Positions 27,240 through 36,525 of a stretch of DNA of 64,000 nucleotides are shown in pieces. Source of the stretch: Roseiarcus sp963772555 (lineage in GTDB: Bacteria > Pseudomonadota > Alphaproteobacteria > Rhizobiales > Beijerinckiaceae); assembly GCA_963772555.1 (NCBI GenBank), contig CAVYXQ010000007.1, positions 186,001-250,000 of the forward strand, read 5' to 3'. How positions within the stretch are numbered: the stretch's first letter is position 1; each line of letters opens with the position of its first letter. The position numbers and the translations under genes were made by a program. The notes beneath the pieces were generated by a model. That model made no database searches, was not told the origin of the DNA, and was given only the letters and a program-made list of their open reading frames with translations.

Positions 27240-28502
27240 TTATCCCCCGCTCGCGCCGCCCACGGCCATATCGGGCTGCAAAGGCGCAACCGGCGCCAAG
27301 GCGTCGGCGTCCAGCGTGTAGAGCTCCTGGGGCTTGCCGACCCCGCGCAGGGCGAAGCGGCCGACGGTGGCGAAGCGTCGGCGCTCCTCACCGACCGAGG
27401 CGGCGAAGGACGAGGAGATGAGAATCGGCTGGTCGACCGAGCGGCACATGGCGGCGATGCGCGCAACCTCGTTGACGGCCGGCCCGACGACGGTGAAGTC
27501 CAGCCGCTCCTTGCTGCCGATGTTGCCGTAGAAGACGACGCCGAGATGGAGGCCGAGATACATCTCGGTCGTCGGCAGGTCGTCCGCGCGACGGCGCGCG
27601 TTCAGCGCCTCGACGGCGTCCCGCGCCTGCCGAGCAGCCTCGAGGGCGGCGGCGCAAGCGCGCGCCCGATCGTGCGCCGGAAAGATCGCCAGCACGCCGT
27701 CGCCGATCAGCTTGAGCACGTCGCCCGAATTGTCGTGGATGGCGGAGACGATGGCGTCGGCGTAATCGTTGAGGAGGGGAATGATCTGCTCGGGCGGCGC
27801 GCTGTCGGAAATGCGCGTATAATTGCGCAGGTCGCTGAACCACAGCACCGTCTTGATCCGCTCGGCAACGCCGCGCTCGATCCGGCCTTGCAGCACCCGC
27901 CGACCGGCGTCCCGCCCGAGATAGGTCTCGACCAGCGTTTCGGCGATGCGGGCGAGCGAGGCGGACTTGATCGCGAGCCCGAGAAACGGCGTCAGGCGCT
28001 TGAGCGCGGCGATCTCGTCATCGGTGAAACCCTCCGCCCGGTCGGTCATCCATGACGAGTAGAAGCAATCCATTTCGCCGATCACGCCATCGGCCGCGAA
28101 GCGGTTGAGGATGGCGACGAAATCGGTGATCGACGCGGCGCGCAACTCGGAGAACATCGGGAACTCGACTTCCCCCTCGGCGGCGATACGACGGCGCATC
28201 ATCAATTCGCCATCCGCCAGCATGCGGAAAAACGGGCTCGATCGCCAACGCTCGGCCGCTTCCCCGTCCGTGCTCCGTCCGTACTCGGAAATCGTCGCCT
28301 CCGGCTTCTCCCGCTCCCAGCGGAAGGCGCGCCCCTCGTAAACGGGATGGAGCGTGTCGATGAACACAATGGAACGCGCCAGAGGCAGCCCTCCGGCCAC
28401 CGCACGCTGGCAGAAACCCTCAACGAGGGCGGTTTCCGTCCGTCCTTCGAGCCCGACCTTCGCGAGCCAGCTCGAGAGCTTTGCAATCTCCGCTTCTGTC
28501 AT
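27240..28502 (-). CDS. Class III adenylate/guanylate cyclase
   Basis: 420 aa from ATG 28502. The N-terminal ~200 residues are a sensor-like region with no named domain, common before such cyclases. The cyclase homology domain holds the first metal Asp in VLWFSDLRNYTRISD, the second in LKLIGDGVLAIFP, and the purine/transition-state residues in VVGPAVNEVARIAAM. These support an active enzyme making cAMP or cGMP from a nucleotide triphosphate. No membrane helix is seen. Confidence 0.9.
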   Translation of the reverse strand: MTEAEIAKLSSWLAKVGLEGRTETALVEGFCQRAVAGGLPLARSIVFIDTLHPVYEGRAFRWEREKPEATISEYGRSTDGEAAERWRSSPFFRMLADGELMMRRRIAAEGEVEFPMFSELRAASITDFVAILNRFAADGVIGEMDCFYSSWMTDRAEGFTDDEIAALKRLTPFLGLAIKSASLARIAETLVETYLGRDAGRRVLQGRIERGVAERIKTVLWFSDLRNYTRISDSAPPEQIIPLLNDYADAIVSAIHDNSGDVLKLIGDGVLAIFPAHDRARACAAALEAARQARDAVEALNARRRADDLPTTEMYLGLHLGVVFYGNIGSKERLDFTVVGPAVNEVARIAAMCRSVDQPILISSSFAASVGEERRRFATVGRFALRGVGKPQELYTLDADALAPVAPLQPDMAVGGASGG

Positions 28503-28632
28503 GGACCGATGATACCGCACCCTCTCTCTTCAACCAAATCGGCATCGGGGCCCTGATTTGGCTAGACTGGATGTCGATTGCTGCTACCAAGTGGAAAGGC
28601 AAGATCGCAGGCCAAGCACGGGAGGGTAGCGC

Positions 28633-29580
28633 GTGAGCAAGATCGCTCTCGTCGGATTGGGCCTCGTCGGCCGCGCCTGGGCGATCAGTTTCGCCCGCGC
28701 GGGATACGACGTCGCGCTCTGGGACGAGCGACCCCAGGCGATCGACGAGGCGCTGACCTTCGCCAACAAGTTCCTGCCCGAACTCGATACGCACGGCCTG
28801 CTGGACGGCGAAGCTGCGCTCTATGTCCGCGCGCGCATGCGCCGGGCGGCGTCGCTCGCGGACGCGGTCGAAAATGCGATTCACGTTCAGGAGAGCGCGC
28901 CAGAAGATGTCGAGGCAAAGCGCCGGATCTTCGCCGACCTCGATCGCCTCGCCGACCGCGACACGGTGCTTGCGAGTTCGACTTCGGCGATCCTGCCGTC
29001 TCGGTTCACCGAGACGCTGAACGGCCGCGGGCGCTGCCTCGTCGCCCATCCGATCAATCCGCCCTATCTCATTCCCGCCGTCGAGATCGTCCCTTCGCCG
29101 TGGACCGACGAAAGCGTCGTCGAGCGCACCGCATCTCTGTTCCGCTCGGCCAGACATGCGCCCATCGTGATGAAGCGCGAGCTCGACGGCTTTGTCGTCA
29201 ACCGCCTGCAGGGCGCGCTGCTCGAGGAGGCGTTCCGGCTTGTCGCCGAAGGGTGGGCGGGCGTCGAGGACGTCGACGTCGCGGTGCGCGAGGGGCTGGC
29301 GCTCCGCTGGTCCTTCATGGGGCCGTTCGAGACGATCGATCTCAACGCCCCGGGCGGCGTCCGCGATTACGCCGAGCGCTACGAGCCGATCTACAAGCGG
29401 ATCTTTTCGCCGATGCCGCTGCGTCCCGACTGGACGGGACCGGCGATGGAGCGGATCGAGGCGGAGCGCCGGGAGCGCCTTCCCGCCGACCAACTGGGGG
29501 ACCGGCAGGCCTGGCGCGATCGGCGCCTCATGGCCCTCGCCGCCCATAAGCGGCGGGCAGCGCAGGAGATAGGGGAGTAG
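28633..29580 (+). CDS. 3-hydroxyacyl-CoA dehydrogenase-family protein (lambda-crystallin-like)
   Basis: 315 aa. Rossmann motif IALVGLGLVGRAWAISFARAG at the N-terminus, catalytic Ser/His region in STSAILPSRF and VAHPINPPYLIPAVEIVPS, then DGFVVNRLQGALLEEAFRLV. The C-terminal helical part (YAERYEPIYKRI) resembles L-gulonate 3-dehydrogenase and carnitine dehydrogenase rather than fatty-acid FadB. It oxidises a 3-hydroxy acid with NAD+. The substrate is unknown. Confidence 0.87.
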   Translation: MSKIALVGLGLVGRAWAISFARAGYDVALWDERPQAIDEALTFANKFLPELDTHGLLDGEAALYVRARMRRAASLADAVENAIHVQESAPEDVEAKRRIFADLDRLADRDTVLASSTSAILPSRFTETLNGRGRCLVAHPINPPYLIPAVEIVPSPWTDESVVERTASLFRSARHAPIVMKRELDGFVVNRLQGALLEEAFRLVAEGWAGVEDVDVAVREGLALRWSFMGPFETIDLNAPGGVRDYAERYEPIYKRIFSPMPLRPDWTGPAMERIEAERRERLPADQLGDRQAWRDRRLMALAAHKRRAAQEIGE

Positions 29581-29640
29581 GGCGACGGGGCTCGCAGCGG
29601 CAGCTGACGCCAGGACGACAGTGGACAGGTCAATCTGACG

Positions 29641-31560
29641 ATGGTCAGGCGGCGGAAACCAACTCTCATTGCTGGCGGCTTGCTCGCGCTGGCGTTGGTC
29701 AGCGGCGCGGTTGCAGGCCCGTATGAAGACGGCCAAGCCGCATCGAAGCGCGGCGACTATGCGGAGGCGGTGCGGCTATGGCGTCCCCTGGCCGAGCAGG
29801 GTGACGCCAAGGCGCAATTCTGGCTCGGCGTGATGTACTTCAATGGGCAAGGCCTGCCGCAGGGCTTCGATCAGGCCGCGACCTGGTTTCGAAAGGCCGC
29901 CGACCAAGGGTATGCGGCGGCGCAGAATGGCCTCGGCACAGTCTTCGCCCTCGGGCGCGGCGCCCCGAAGGATCTCCAACAGGCCGCCGCTTGGCGGCGC
30001 AAGGCCGCCGAGCAGGGAAACGCGTCCGCGCAATACGCTCTGGCGACCATGTACCACAGCGGCCAGGGCGTGCCGCAGGACGACACGCAGGCCGCGGCGT
30101 GGTTTCGCAAGTCTGCCGACCAGGGAAATGCGCCTGCGCAATTTGGCTCGGGGACCCTGTACCACAGCGGCGCCGGCGTGCCGCAGGACGACGCGCAGGC
30201 CGTGGCGTGGTATCGCAAGTCCGCTGAACAAGGATATGCGCCGGCGCAGACCAATCTTGGATCAGCGTACAACTACGGTCTTGGCGTGCCGGAAGATGAC
30301 GCTGAGGCCCTGGTCTGGTACCGCAAGGCTGCCGACCAGGGCTTGGCTGACGCCCAGTTCCATATCGGCGCGATGTACGAGGGCGGCTCGGGCGTGCCGC
30401 AGGATGACGCGCAGGCGGTCGCTTGGTACCGAAAGGCGGCCGACCAGGGAAACGCGCTGGCCCAGAACAATCTCGGCGCGCTGTACGCCAACGGCCGGGG
30501 CGTGCCGAGGGACTATGCGCAGGCCGCTGCATCGTTCCGCAAGGCCGCCGAACAGGGGCTCGCCCCAGCGCAGTTTGCTCTCGGCGAGATGTACGACGAC
30601 GGCCAGGGCGTGCCTCAGGACGCCGCGCTGGCGATGGCCTTGTATCGCAAAGCCGCTGAACAGGGCTCGGCGCCGGCGCAGTTTAGTCTGGGCGTGATAT
30701 ACCAGGACGGCCAAGGCGTGCAGCGGGACGACGTTGAGGCTGCAGGCTGGTTCCGCAAGGCGGCTGATCACGGCCTGGCGGCTGCGCAGAACAAGCTCGG
30801 CGCGATGTACGCCGACGGCAAGGGCGTGCCAAAGGACGAGTCACAGGCCATCGGATGGCGCCGCAAGGCTGCCGAACAGGGATACGCCCCCGCGCAGAAC
30901 GACCTCGGCGCTGCTTACTTCGAAGGCCGGGGCGCGCCGCAGGACTATGCGGAGGCCGTCAGATGGTTCCGGAAGGCCGCCGACCAGGGATTTTTGCGGG
31001 CGCAAAGCAACCTTGGCCTCGCATATAAGAACGGCAAGGGCGTGCCGGCGGACCGGGAGCAGGCTGCCGCCTGGTTTCGCAGGGCAGCCGAGGCGGGAGA
31101 CGCCGTCGCAGAGAACAACCTCGGCATGTCCTACGACTACGGTCAGGGCGTGCCGAAGGACGTCAATCAGGCCGTCGCGTGGTACCGCAAGGCCGCCGCC
31201 CAGGGAGAGGCAGACGCTGAGAACAATCTCGGCCTGATGTACCTTGACGGTCGAGGCGTGCAGCAGGACTTCGCGCAGGCAAACGCTTGGCTTCGCAAGG
31301 CGGCCGAACAAGGCGAGGCCGAGGCGCAGAGAAATCTCGGAACGATGTATGCGCGCGGACAGGGCGGGGCTCGAGACCCAGTCGAAGCCTACATGTGGTA
31401 TTCGCTGGCGGCCGGCCGTGTCCAGGACGTCGAGGCGCGGCAGGCGCTCGCCGGCGAGCTCGATCTCCTGGCCGCCATGATGACGCGCGCACAGCTCGAT
31501 GAGGCGCGCCGGAGCGTCAGCGCATGGCGCGGAAGGGCCAGCGCCTGGAGCGAGCCTTAA
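29641..31560 (+). CDS. Exported Sel1-like repeat protein, 15 repeats
   Basis: 639 aa. Residues 1-26 form a signal peptide (LIAGGLLALALVSGAVA). Fifteen near-identical 36-residue Sel1 repeats follow, each with a core such as AQ-NLG-MY-G-GVP-D-AQA-WYRKAA. The final 50 residues are a helical cap (YMWYSLAAGRVQDVEARQALAGELD). Sel1 proteins are scaffolds for protein-protein contacts, often at the cell envelope. The high identity between repeats suggests recent expansion and makes length variation between strains likely. Confidence 0.92.
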   Translation: MVRRRKPTLIAGGLLALALVSGAVAGPYEDGQAASKRGDYAEAVRLWRPLAEQGDAKAQFWLGVMYFNGQGLPQGFDQAATWFRKAADQGYAAAQNGLGTVFALGRGAPKDLQQAAAWRRKAAEQGNASAQYALATMYHSGQGVPQDDTQAAAWFRKSADQGNAPAQFGSGTLYHSGAGVPQDDAQAVAWYRKSAEQGYAPAQTNLGSAYNYGLGVPEDDAEALVWYRKAADQGLADAQFHIGAMYEGGSGVPQDDAQAVAWYRKAADQGNALAQNNLGALYANGRGVPRDYAQAAASFRKAAEQGLAPAQFALGEMYDDGQGVPQDAALAMALYRKAAEQGSAPAQFSLGVIYQDGQGVQRDDVEAAGWFRKAADHGLAAAQNKLGAMYADGKGVPKDESQAIGWRRKAAEQGYAPAQNDLGAAYFEGRGAPQDYAEAVRWFRKAADQGFLRAQSNLGLAYKNGKGVPADREQAAAWFRRAAEAGDAVAENNLGMSYDYGQGVPKDVNQAVAWYRKAAAQGEADAENNLGLMYLDGRGVQQDFAQANAWLRKAAEQGEAEAQRNLGTMYARGQGGARDPVEAYMWYSLAAGRVQDVEARQALAGELDLLAAMMTRAQLDEARRSVSAWRGRASAWSEP

Positions 31561-31602
31561 GCCTTTTGCACGGACAGTCCGAGGGAGCAAAGCGAGCGCT
31601 AG

Positions 31603-32376
31603 ATGACCGGGTCCACCCTTTTCGATCTTTCCGGCAAGACCGCCCTGGTCACCGGCTCCTCCGGCGGCCTCGGTTTCGGCATGGCGCTGGGCCTCGCCGA
31701 AGCCGGCGCCGCGATCGTGTTGAACGGACGCGACCAGGAGAAGCTCTCGGCTGCGGCGAAGTCCTTCGAGCGCGCCGGTCATCGGGTCAGCGCGCGGGCT
31801 TTCGACGTCGTGGACGACGCGGCGGTTCGCGCCGCCTTCGCAAGCTTCGACGCCGAGGGCGTCGCCATCGACATCCTGGTCAACAACGCCGGCAACCAGT
31901 TGCGCAAGCCGATGGTCGACATAACGAGCGACGAGTGGCGGGGCGTCGTCGACACGCATCTGACCGCGGCCTTCCAGGTCGGCCGCGAGGCGGCGCGGCG
32001 CATGATCGCGCGCGGCCGCGGCGGCAAGATCATCAACATCGGCTCGCTCGCCAGCGAAATCGCCCGCGCGACGATCGCGCCCTATACGGCGGCCAAGGGG
32101 GGCATCAAGATGCTGACCCGCTCGATGGCGGCGGAGTGGGCGAAGCACGACATTCAGGCCAACGCGATCGGACCGGGATACATCGCCAGCGACATGACGA
32201 AGCCCCTGATGGCCGATCCGAAGTTCGACGCCTGGGTCAAGGGCCGCACGCCCTCCGGCCGTTGGGGCGAGCCGGAGGATCTCGTCGGCGTGATCGTCTT
32301 CCTCGCCTCGGCCGCATCAAACTACGTGAACGGGCAGATCGTCTATGTCGATGGCGGCCTGCTCGCGGTCATGTAG
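31603..32376 (+). CDS. SDR-family oxidoreductase, gluconate 5-dehydrogenase-like
   Basis: 257 aa classical short-chain dehydrogenase. The cofactor motif is TGSSGGLGFGMA, NNAGNQ follows, the catalytic Ser is in INIGSLASEI and the Tyr-x3-Lys in YTAAKGG. Overall it resembles gluconate 5-dehydrogenase/IdnO. With DgoK and DgoA immediately downstream (13 bp then overlapping), it probably oxidises an aldonate or sugar in the same pathway. Confidence 0.88.
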   Translation: MTGSTLFDLSGKTALVTGSSGGLGFGMALGLAEAGAAIVLNGRDQEKLSAAAKSFERAGHRVSARAFDVVDDAAVRAAFASFDAEGVAIDILVNNAGNQLRKPMVDITSDEWRGVVDTHLTAAFQVGREAARRMIARGRGGKIINIGSLASEIARATIAPYTAAKGGIKMLTRSMAAEWAKHDIQANAIGPGYIASDMTKPLMADPKFDAWVKGRTPSGRWGEPEDLVGVIVFLASAASNYVNGQIVYVDGGLLAVM

Positions 32377-32389
32377 CGGCGAGCCGGCG

Positions 32390-33316
32390 ATGGCAGGAGA
32401 CGCGCTTGCATTGATCGCCGTCGACTGGGGTTCGTCGAGCTTTCGCGCCTATCTGATGTCGGGCGACGGCGCCGTTCTCGGCGAGATCGCTTCCGCCGAC
32501 GGGGTCTCGGCCGTCGCGCGGGACGCCTTTCCTTCGACGCTGAAGCGCCTCGTCGGCGGCTGGATGGAGGGGCATCCCGATCTTCCCATCATCGCCTCGG
32601 GCATGGTCGGCAGCCGGCATGGCTGGCGTGAGGCGCCCTACGTCAAATGCCCCGCCGATCCGAGGGACATCGCCGCCGGCCTCGTCACTGTCGACGCCGG
32701 CGGGCGGCGGGTCCATCTCGTGCCCGGCCTTTCGACCGAAGACAAGGCCGGAGAGCCCGATGTGCTTCGCGGCGAAGAGGTTGAAATCCTCGGGATCGCC
32801 GAGCTCGGCGGGCGCCTCGTCGTCCTGCCGGGCTCGCATTCGAAATGGGCGGTCGTCGAGCGCGGCCGCGTGCTCGGCTTTAAGACCTTCGTGACGGGCG
32901 AACTGTTCTCGGCGATCAAGGACCACACGATCGCCGGCGCCTTCGCCCGCGCCGCCCCGCCGAGAGAGCCGGGAAAAGCGTTTGCGCATGGCGTTTCGCG
33001 GGGAGCGGCCGCCTCGCGTGGGGAGTCGAACGGCGGACTTCTCGGCGCGCTGTTCGGCGTGCGCAGCCTGCCGCTGATGGGCAGGCTCGCCGAGGACGAG
33101 GCGGGCGACTATCTGTCCGGGATCCTCATTGGGGCCGAGATCGCCGAGGCGCGCCGCCTCTTTCTAGACGAGGCGCCGCAACTGGCCGGCGCCGGGCCGC
33201 TCGTCGCGCGCTACCTCGCGGCGTTCCGAGCGCTCGGCCTCGCCGCCAGCCCTGCTCCGCCGCGCGCCGCGGCGCGAGGGCTCCTTGTTGTGGCGCGCCA
33301 GGCAGGACTCGTCTGA
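32390..33316 (+). CDS. dgoK: 2-dehydro-3-deoxygalactonokinase
   Basis: 308 aa from ATG 32390. DgoK family features: IAVDWGSSSFRAYLM (phosphate-binding), ASGMVGSRHGWREAPYVKCPA, VLPGSHSKWAVV and FVTGELFSAIKDHTI. It phosphorylates KDGal to KDPGal in the De Ley-Doudoroff pathway. Its stop overlaps the ATG of the aldolase gene by one base, so translation is coupled. Confidence 0.93.
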   Translation: MAGDALALIAVDWGSSSFRAYLMSGDGAVLGEIASADGVSAVARDAFPSTLKRLVGGWMEGHPDLPIIASGMVGSRHGWREAPYVKCPADPRDIAAGLVTVDAGGRRVHLVPGLSTEDKAGEPDVLRGEEVEILGIAELGGRLVVLPGSHSKWAVVERGRVLGFKTFVTGELFSAIKDHTIAGAFARAAPPREPGKAFAHGVSRGAAASRGESNGGLLGALFGVRSLPLMGRLAEDEAGDYLSGILIGAEIAEARRLFLDEAPQLAGAGPLVARYLAAFRALGLAASPAPPRAAARGLLVVARQAGLV

Positions 33317-33975
33317 TGCTCAGTCTCGCTCCGACCCTGCTCGTCGCCATCCTGCGCGGCGTGAAGCCCGAGGAGGCGGAGACGATCGCCTCCGTTGTCG
33401 TCGAGGCGGGTTTCGGCGCCGTCGAAGTGCCGCTCAATTCGCCGGACCCGCTGACCAGCATCGAGACGATCGCACGAAAATGGGGCGACAGGATTGTTGT
33501 CGGCGCCGGGACGGTGCTCGCGCCCGAAGCGGTCGACCGCGCGAGCGGCGCCGGCGCCAGGCTGATCGTCGCGCCCAACGCCGACGACTATGTGATCGAG
33601 CGGGCTGTCAAGCTCGGCCTCGCGGTCCTGCCCGGGGTCGCGACGCCGACGGAAGCCTTTCGGGCGCTGGAACTCGGCGCGTCTGGACTGAAACTCTTTC
33701 CGGCCGAAGCGATGCCGCCGGAGATCGTGAAGGCGTGGCGCTCGGTGCTGCCGAAGGAGATTCAGCTCTTCCCGGTCGGCGGGATCACGCCGGAGCGCAT
33801 CTCCCCCTACCGCAGAGCCGGCGCCGACGGTTTTGGCGTCGGCGGAGCGCTATACAAGCCCGGCGCGAGCGCCGCTGAAGTCGAGCGGGCGGCGAGGGCC
33901 TTCGTCGCCGCGTGGCGCGCCGCCGGGGAAGCTGCGCCTGGAGGCGGAGGCGCGCGCGTGTCATCGTCCCCATGA
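33316..33975 (+). CDS. dgoA: 2-dehydro-3-deoxy-6-phosphogalactonate aldolase
   Basis: 219 aa, class I aldolase of the KDPG/KDPGal family. Catalytic Glu region FGAVEVPLNSPDP, VVGAGTVLAPE, Schiff-base Lys in SGLKLFPAEAMPP, and PVGGITPERI. It splits KDPGal to pyruvate and glyceraldehyde-3-phosphate. It directly follows dgoK. The last 20 residues are Gly/Ser-rich and probably disordered. Confidence 0.92.
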   Translation: MLSLAPTLLVAILRGVKPEEAETIASVVVEAGFGAVEVPLNSPDPLTSIETIARKWGDRIVVGAGTVLAPEAVDRASGAGARLIVAPNADDYVIERAVKLGLAVLPGVATPTEAFRALELGASGLKLFPAEAMPPEIVKAWRSVLPKEIQLFPVGGITPERISPYRRAGADGFGVGGALYKPGASAAEVERAARAFVAAWRAAGEAAPGGGGARVSSSP

Positions 33976-34020
33976 GCGCCGAACCGATTCGGCGAAGGCA
34001 AAGGCGGCCGGGAGGAAACA

Positions 34021-36450
34021 ATGGACATCGTCGTGCCGTCGAACGACCCTGCGGTCCGGGTGATGGCCGTCTCGGCCGGCGAAACCTGGTCCTTTTCGGC
34101 GTCGGGCCGGTGGACGAACGGCTGGTGGATCAGCGGTCCCCACGGCTACCGCAACTTTCTCGCCGACGCGCTCGAGATCGAGCCGCGCGCCCCTGGACAG
34201 CCGTGGCTTCGCCTCATGGGAAAGATCGAGGGCGAACCCGGCTCCGTCTTTCCGATCGGCGCCGGCTGTACGCGCACGTTCGAACGAACGGGTGAACTTG
34301 TTGTGTTCGCCAATGACCGGGCAGGCGGCTATGGGAACAACCGGGGCGCCGTGACGCTCAGCGCGGTTCCGGGCGGCATCGCCCCCGCGCCGAGCGCCGA
34401 CGGCGGCTTTGTCGGCCTCTGGCGCGAATTCGTCGACGTGTTCAGCCGCACCGCGGGCATTCCGGTCATCGCCGCCCTCACGCTCGGCGTATCCTTCATC
34501 CTGGTATTCATGGAGCAGGGACGCGACCTCATCCGCGGCATCGGCGAGGACAATTTCCTCCAGTTCCCCTCGTGGTTGCTGCAGATCGCCTTCGCCCTCG
34601 GGCTCCTGTTCCTCGCCCTGCAGGCCTGGAGCTGGTCGCGGATCATCGTCACCTCGAACTACGGTCCCGACCGCAAGCTCTGGCGGCCGAGATGGTTCCT
34701 CGAGTGGGCGCCCCGCCTCCTTGGCGTCATGCCAATCGTGGCCGTGGCGATCGCTCTCGCGTCGAATGCCGCCAGCAACACCTGGTTCGTCGGCGCCCTC
34801 ATTGCGCTGGGCATCGCTTTTTTCTTCCTCGCCATCTGGCGTCAGGACATCCGCGCCCGGCTGGTGCGGCGCGGCGCGGGCGCGCGAATGCGCGATTTTC
34901 AGCGGCGCTGGGTCATCGGCAGCCTCGCCGGCGCGGCGGTCGCAATGGTGCTGGCGACGATCTTTCCGGTCCACTTCGGCGTCTGGCTCGGCGCGCCGGC
35001 TGTCGTCTTCTTCGGCCTCGGCTTCATCATTCCGGTCATCGTCGTGGCGATCCAGCTGGGAACGAGCCTGCGGATTCCTGTCGTCGGCGCGCTGCTCGTC
35101 TGGGCGGTCATCCTCGGTCTCTGGGTCGACAACCACGCCGTCGGGCGGCGCGCCTTCGCCGTCGCGGCGACGGGTCCGATCGACCGATTGAGCTTGAAAC
35201 AGGCCTATGAGCTCTGGAGGTCGGCGCAGCCCGGCGGCCCGGATGCGAAGAAGGCGATGGTCCTCGTCGCCGTGCAGGGGGGCGCCTCGCGCGCGGGGTA
35301 CTGGACCGCGGCGGCGCTGGCGCAAATGCGTGAAGCCGCGGCGGCGAAAGGCGTCGACTTCGACAGGCATCTCTTCGCCATCAGCTCGGTCTCCGGCGGG
35401 AGCGTGGGCGCGGTTGGCTATGCGGCGATGCTGCGATCGGCCACGGATGCGAAAGAGTTCAAGCTGAAGCTCCTGCGCTTCGCCGGCGACAACGCGCTGG
35501 GGCCGGCGGTGACCGGCATGCTCTATCCCGACCTCCTGCAACGTTTTCTGCCGGTCGCTTTCCTGCCGGACCGCGCGGAGACGCTGGAGCGCTCCTGGGA
35601 GGACGCCTGGGCCTCGAGCGGCGCCTCGAATGCGTCAGCCCTGCGCGAACCATTCCTCAATCTCGCGCCGAGGCCCGGCGAGCCGTGGCGGACGCTCCTC
35701 ATCGTGCAGGGCGCGAGCGAGGACAACGGCCGCCGGGTGCTGACGAGCGGCGTCAAGTTCGCTTGCGACGAGGTCGACGCCGACGATTTCCTGGAGAGCG
35801 AGGGGCACGACGTCGCCGCTTCGACCGCCATCCTGAACGGCGCGCGTTTTCCCCTGATCAGCCCGGGCGGGACATTCGCGGACCGCCGCTGCGCCACGAC
35901 CGGAAACGTCACGGGGCCCGTCAAGGACCACATCCTCGACGGCGGTTATTTCGACAACGCCGGGGCGGAAACCCTGCGCGAGATGGTGCGCGCCATCCGC
36001 GCGATGCGCGCCGAGGCGAAGGAGACGGACCCGCTCGACTTCGTGTTCGTCCTCATCGGCTATCGCGACGCAAACATCTCGAAGCCGACGCCGGCGCTGG
36101 CGGTAAACGACATCTCCGCGCCGCTCTTCGGCCTCGTCGCCAGCATGTCCGCGCACGAGACGCATCTGGCGCGCGAGATGAAGCTCGTCGGCCAGTCGAA
36201 GCTGGAAGCGGCCGACCCCTATACCTCGAGGATAGGCGGCGGAGGCTTCGACTACGCCGCCCTCGTTCTCTGCAAGGGGCAGATCGACAAAGGCGGCCGG
36301 CTCACGGACTACGAGCCGCCGCTGGACTGGACGCTCTCCGGCGAAGCCAAGCGGTACATCGAAAATGCGCTCATAGCGGGGACGCACGCGTGCGAGGCGG
36401 ACGCCAATGTCGCGACGATCGGCGAGATCGTCGACCGGCTCCGGCAGTGA
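34021..36450 (+). CDS. LecA-lectin-like / transmembrane / patatin phospholipase fusion
   Basis: 809 aa. Residues 1-120 match the PA-I galactophilic lectin fold; the C-terminal signature NDRAGGYGNNRGAVTLS parallels LecA NDVPGTYGNNSGSFSV. Residues 135-375 contain roughly seven to eight hydrophobic helices. The C-terminal half is patatin-like: an oxyanion-loop stretch AVQGGASRAGYW, the nucleophile Ser in ISSVSGGSVGAVGY, and the Asp of the dyad in LDGGYFDNAGAE. An acyl hydrolase acting on membrane lipids is expected. LecA-type domains bind galactose through Ca2+; whether the ligands are kept was not tested. The fusion is unusual. Confidence 0.82.
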   Translation: MDIVVPSNDPAVRVMAVSAGETWSFSASGRWTNGWWISGPHGYRNFLADALEIEPRAPGQPWLRLMGKIEGEPGSVFPIGAGCTRTFERTGELVVFANDRAGGYGNNRGAVTLSAVPGGIAPAPSADGGFVGLWREFVDVFSRTAGIPVIAALTLGVSFILVFMEQGRDLIRGIGEDNFLQFPSWLLQIAFALGLLFLALQAWSWSRIIVTSNYGPDRKLWRPRWFLEWAPRLLGVMPIVAVAIALASNAASNTWFVGALIALGIAFFFLAIWRQDIRARLVRRGAGARMRDFQRRWVIGSLAGAAVAMVLATIFPVHFGVWLGAPAVVFFGLGFIIPVIVVAIQLGTSLRIPVVGALLVWAVILGLWVDNHAVGRRAFAVAATGPIDRLSLKQAYELWRSAQPGGPDAKKAMVLVAVQGGASRAGYWTAAALAQMREAAAAKGVDFDRHLFAISSVSGGSVGAVGYAAMLRSATDAKEFKLKLLRFAGDNALGPAVTGMLYPDLLQRFLPVAFLPDRAETLERSWEDAWASSGASNASALREPFLNLAPRPGEPWRTLLIVQGASEDNGRRVLTSGVKFACDEVDADDFLESEGHDVAASTAILNGARFPLISPGGTFADRRCATTGNVTGPVKDHILDGGYFDNAGAETLREMVRAIRAMRAEAKETDPLDFVFVLIGYRDANISKPTPALAVNDISAPLFGLVASMSAHETHLAREMKLVGQSKLEAADPYTSRIGGGGFDYAALVLCKGQIDKGGRLTDYEPPLDWTLSGEAKRYIENALIAGTHACEADANVATIGEIVDRLRQ

Positions 36451-36525
36451 GACGCGGAGCGGCTGGAGGGGACGAAGCGTTGCCCGGAGGGCGTGCAGCG
36501 GAAACCCTGCTTAGACCCAGCCCCC

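Noticed and set aside
33961..35541. 526-aa minus-strand frame opposite the lectin-patatin gene
   Set aside because: Shadow frame rich in Arg/Glu/Asp; the plus frame carries clear domains and membrane helices.
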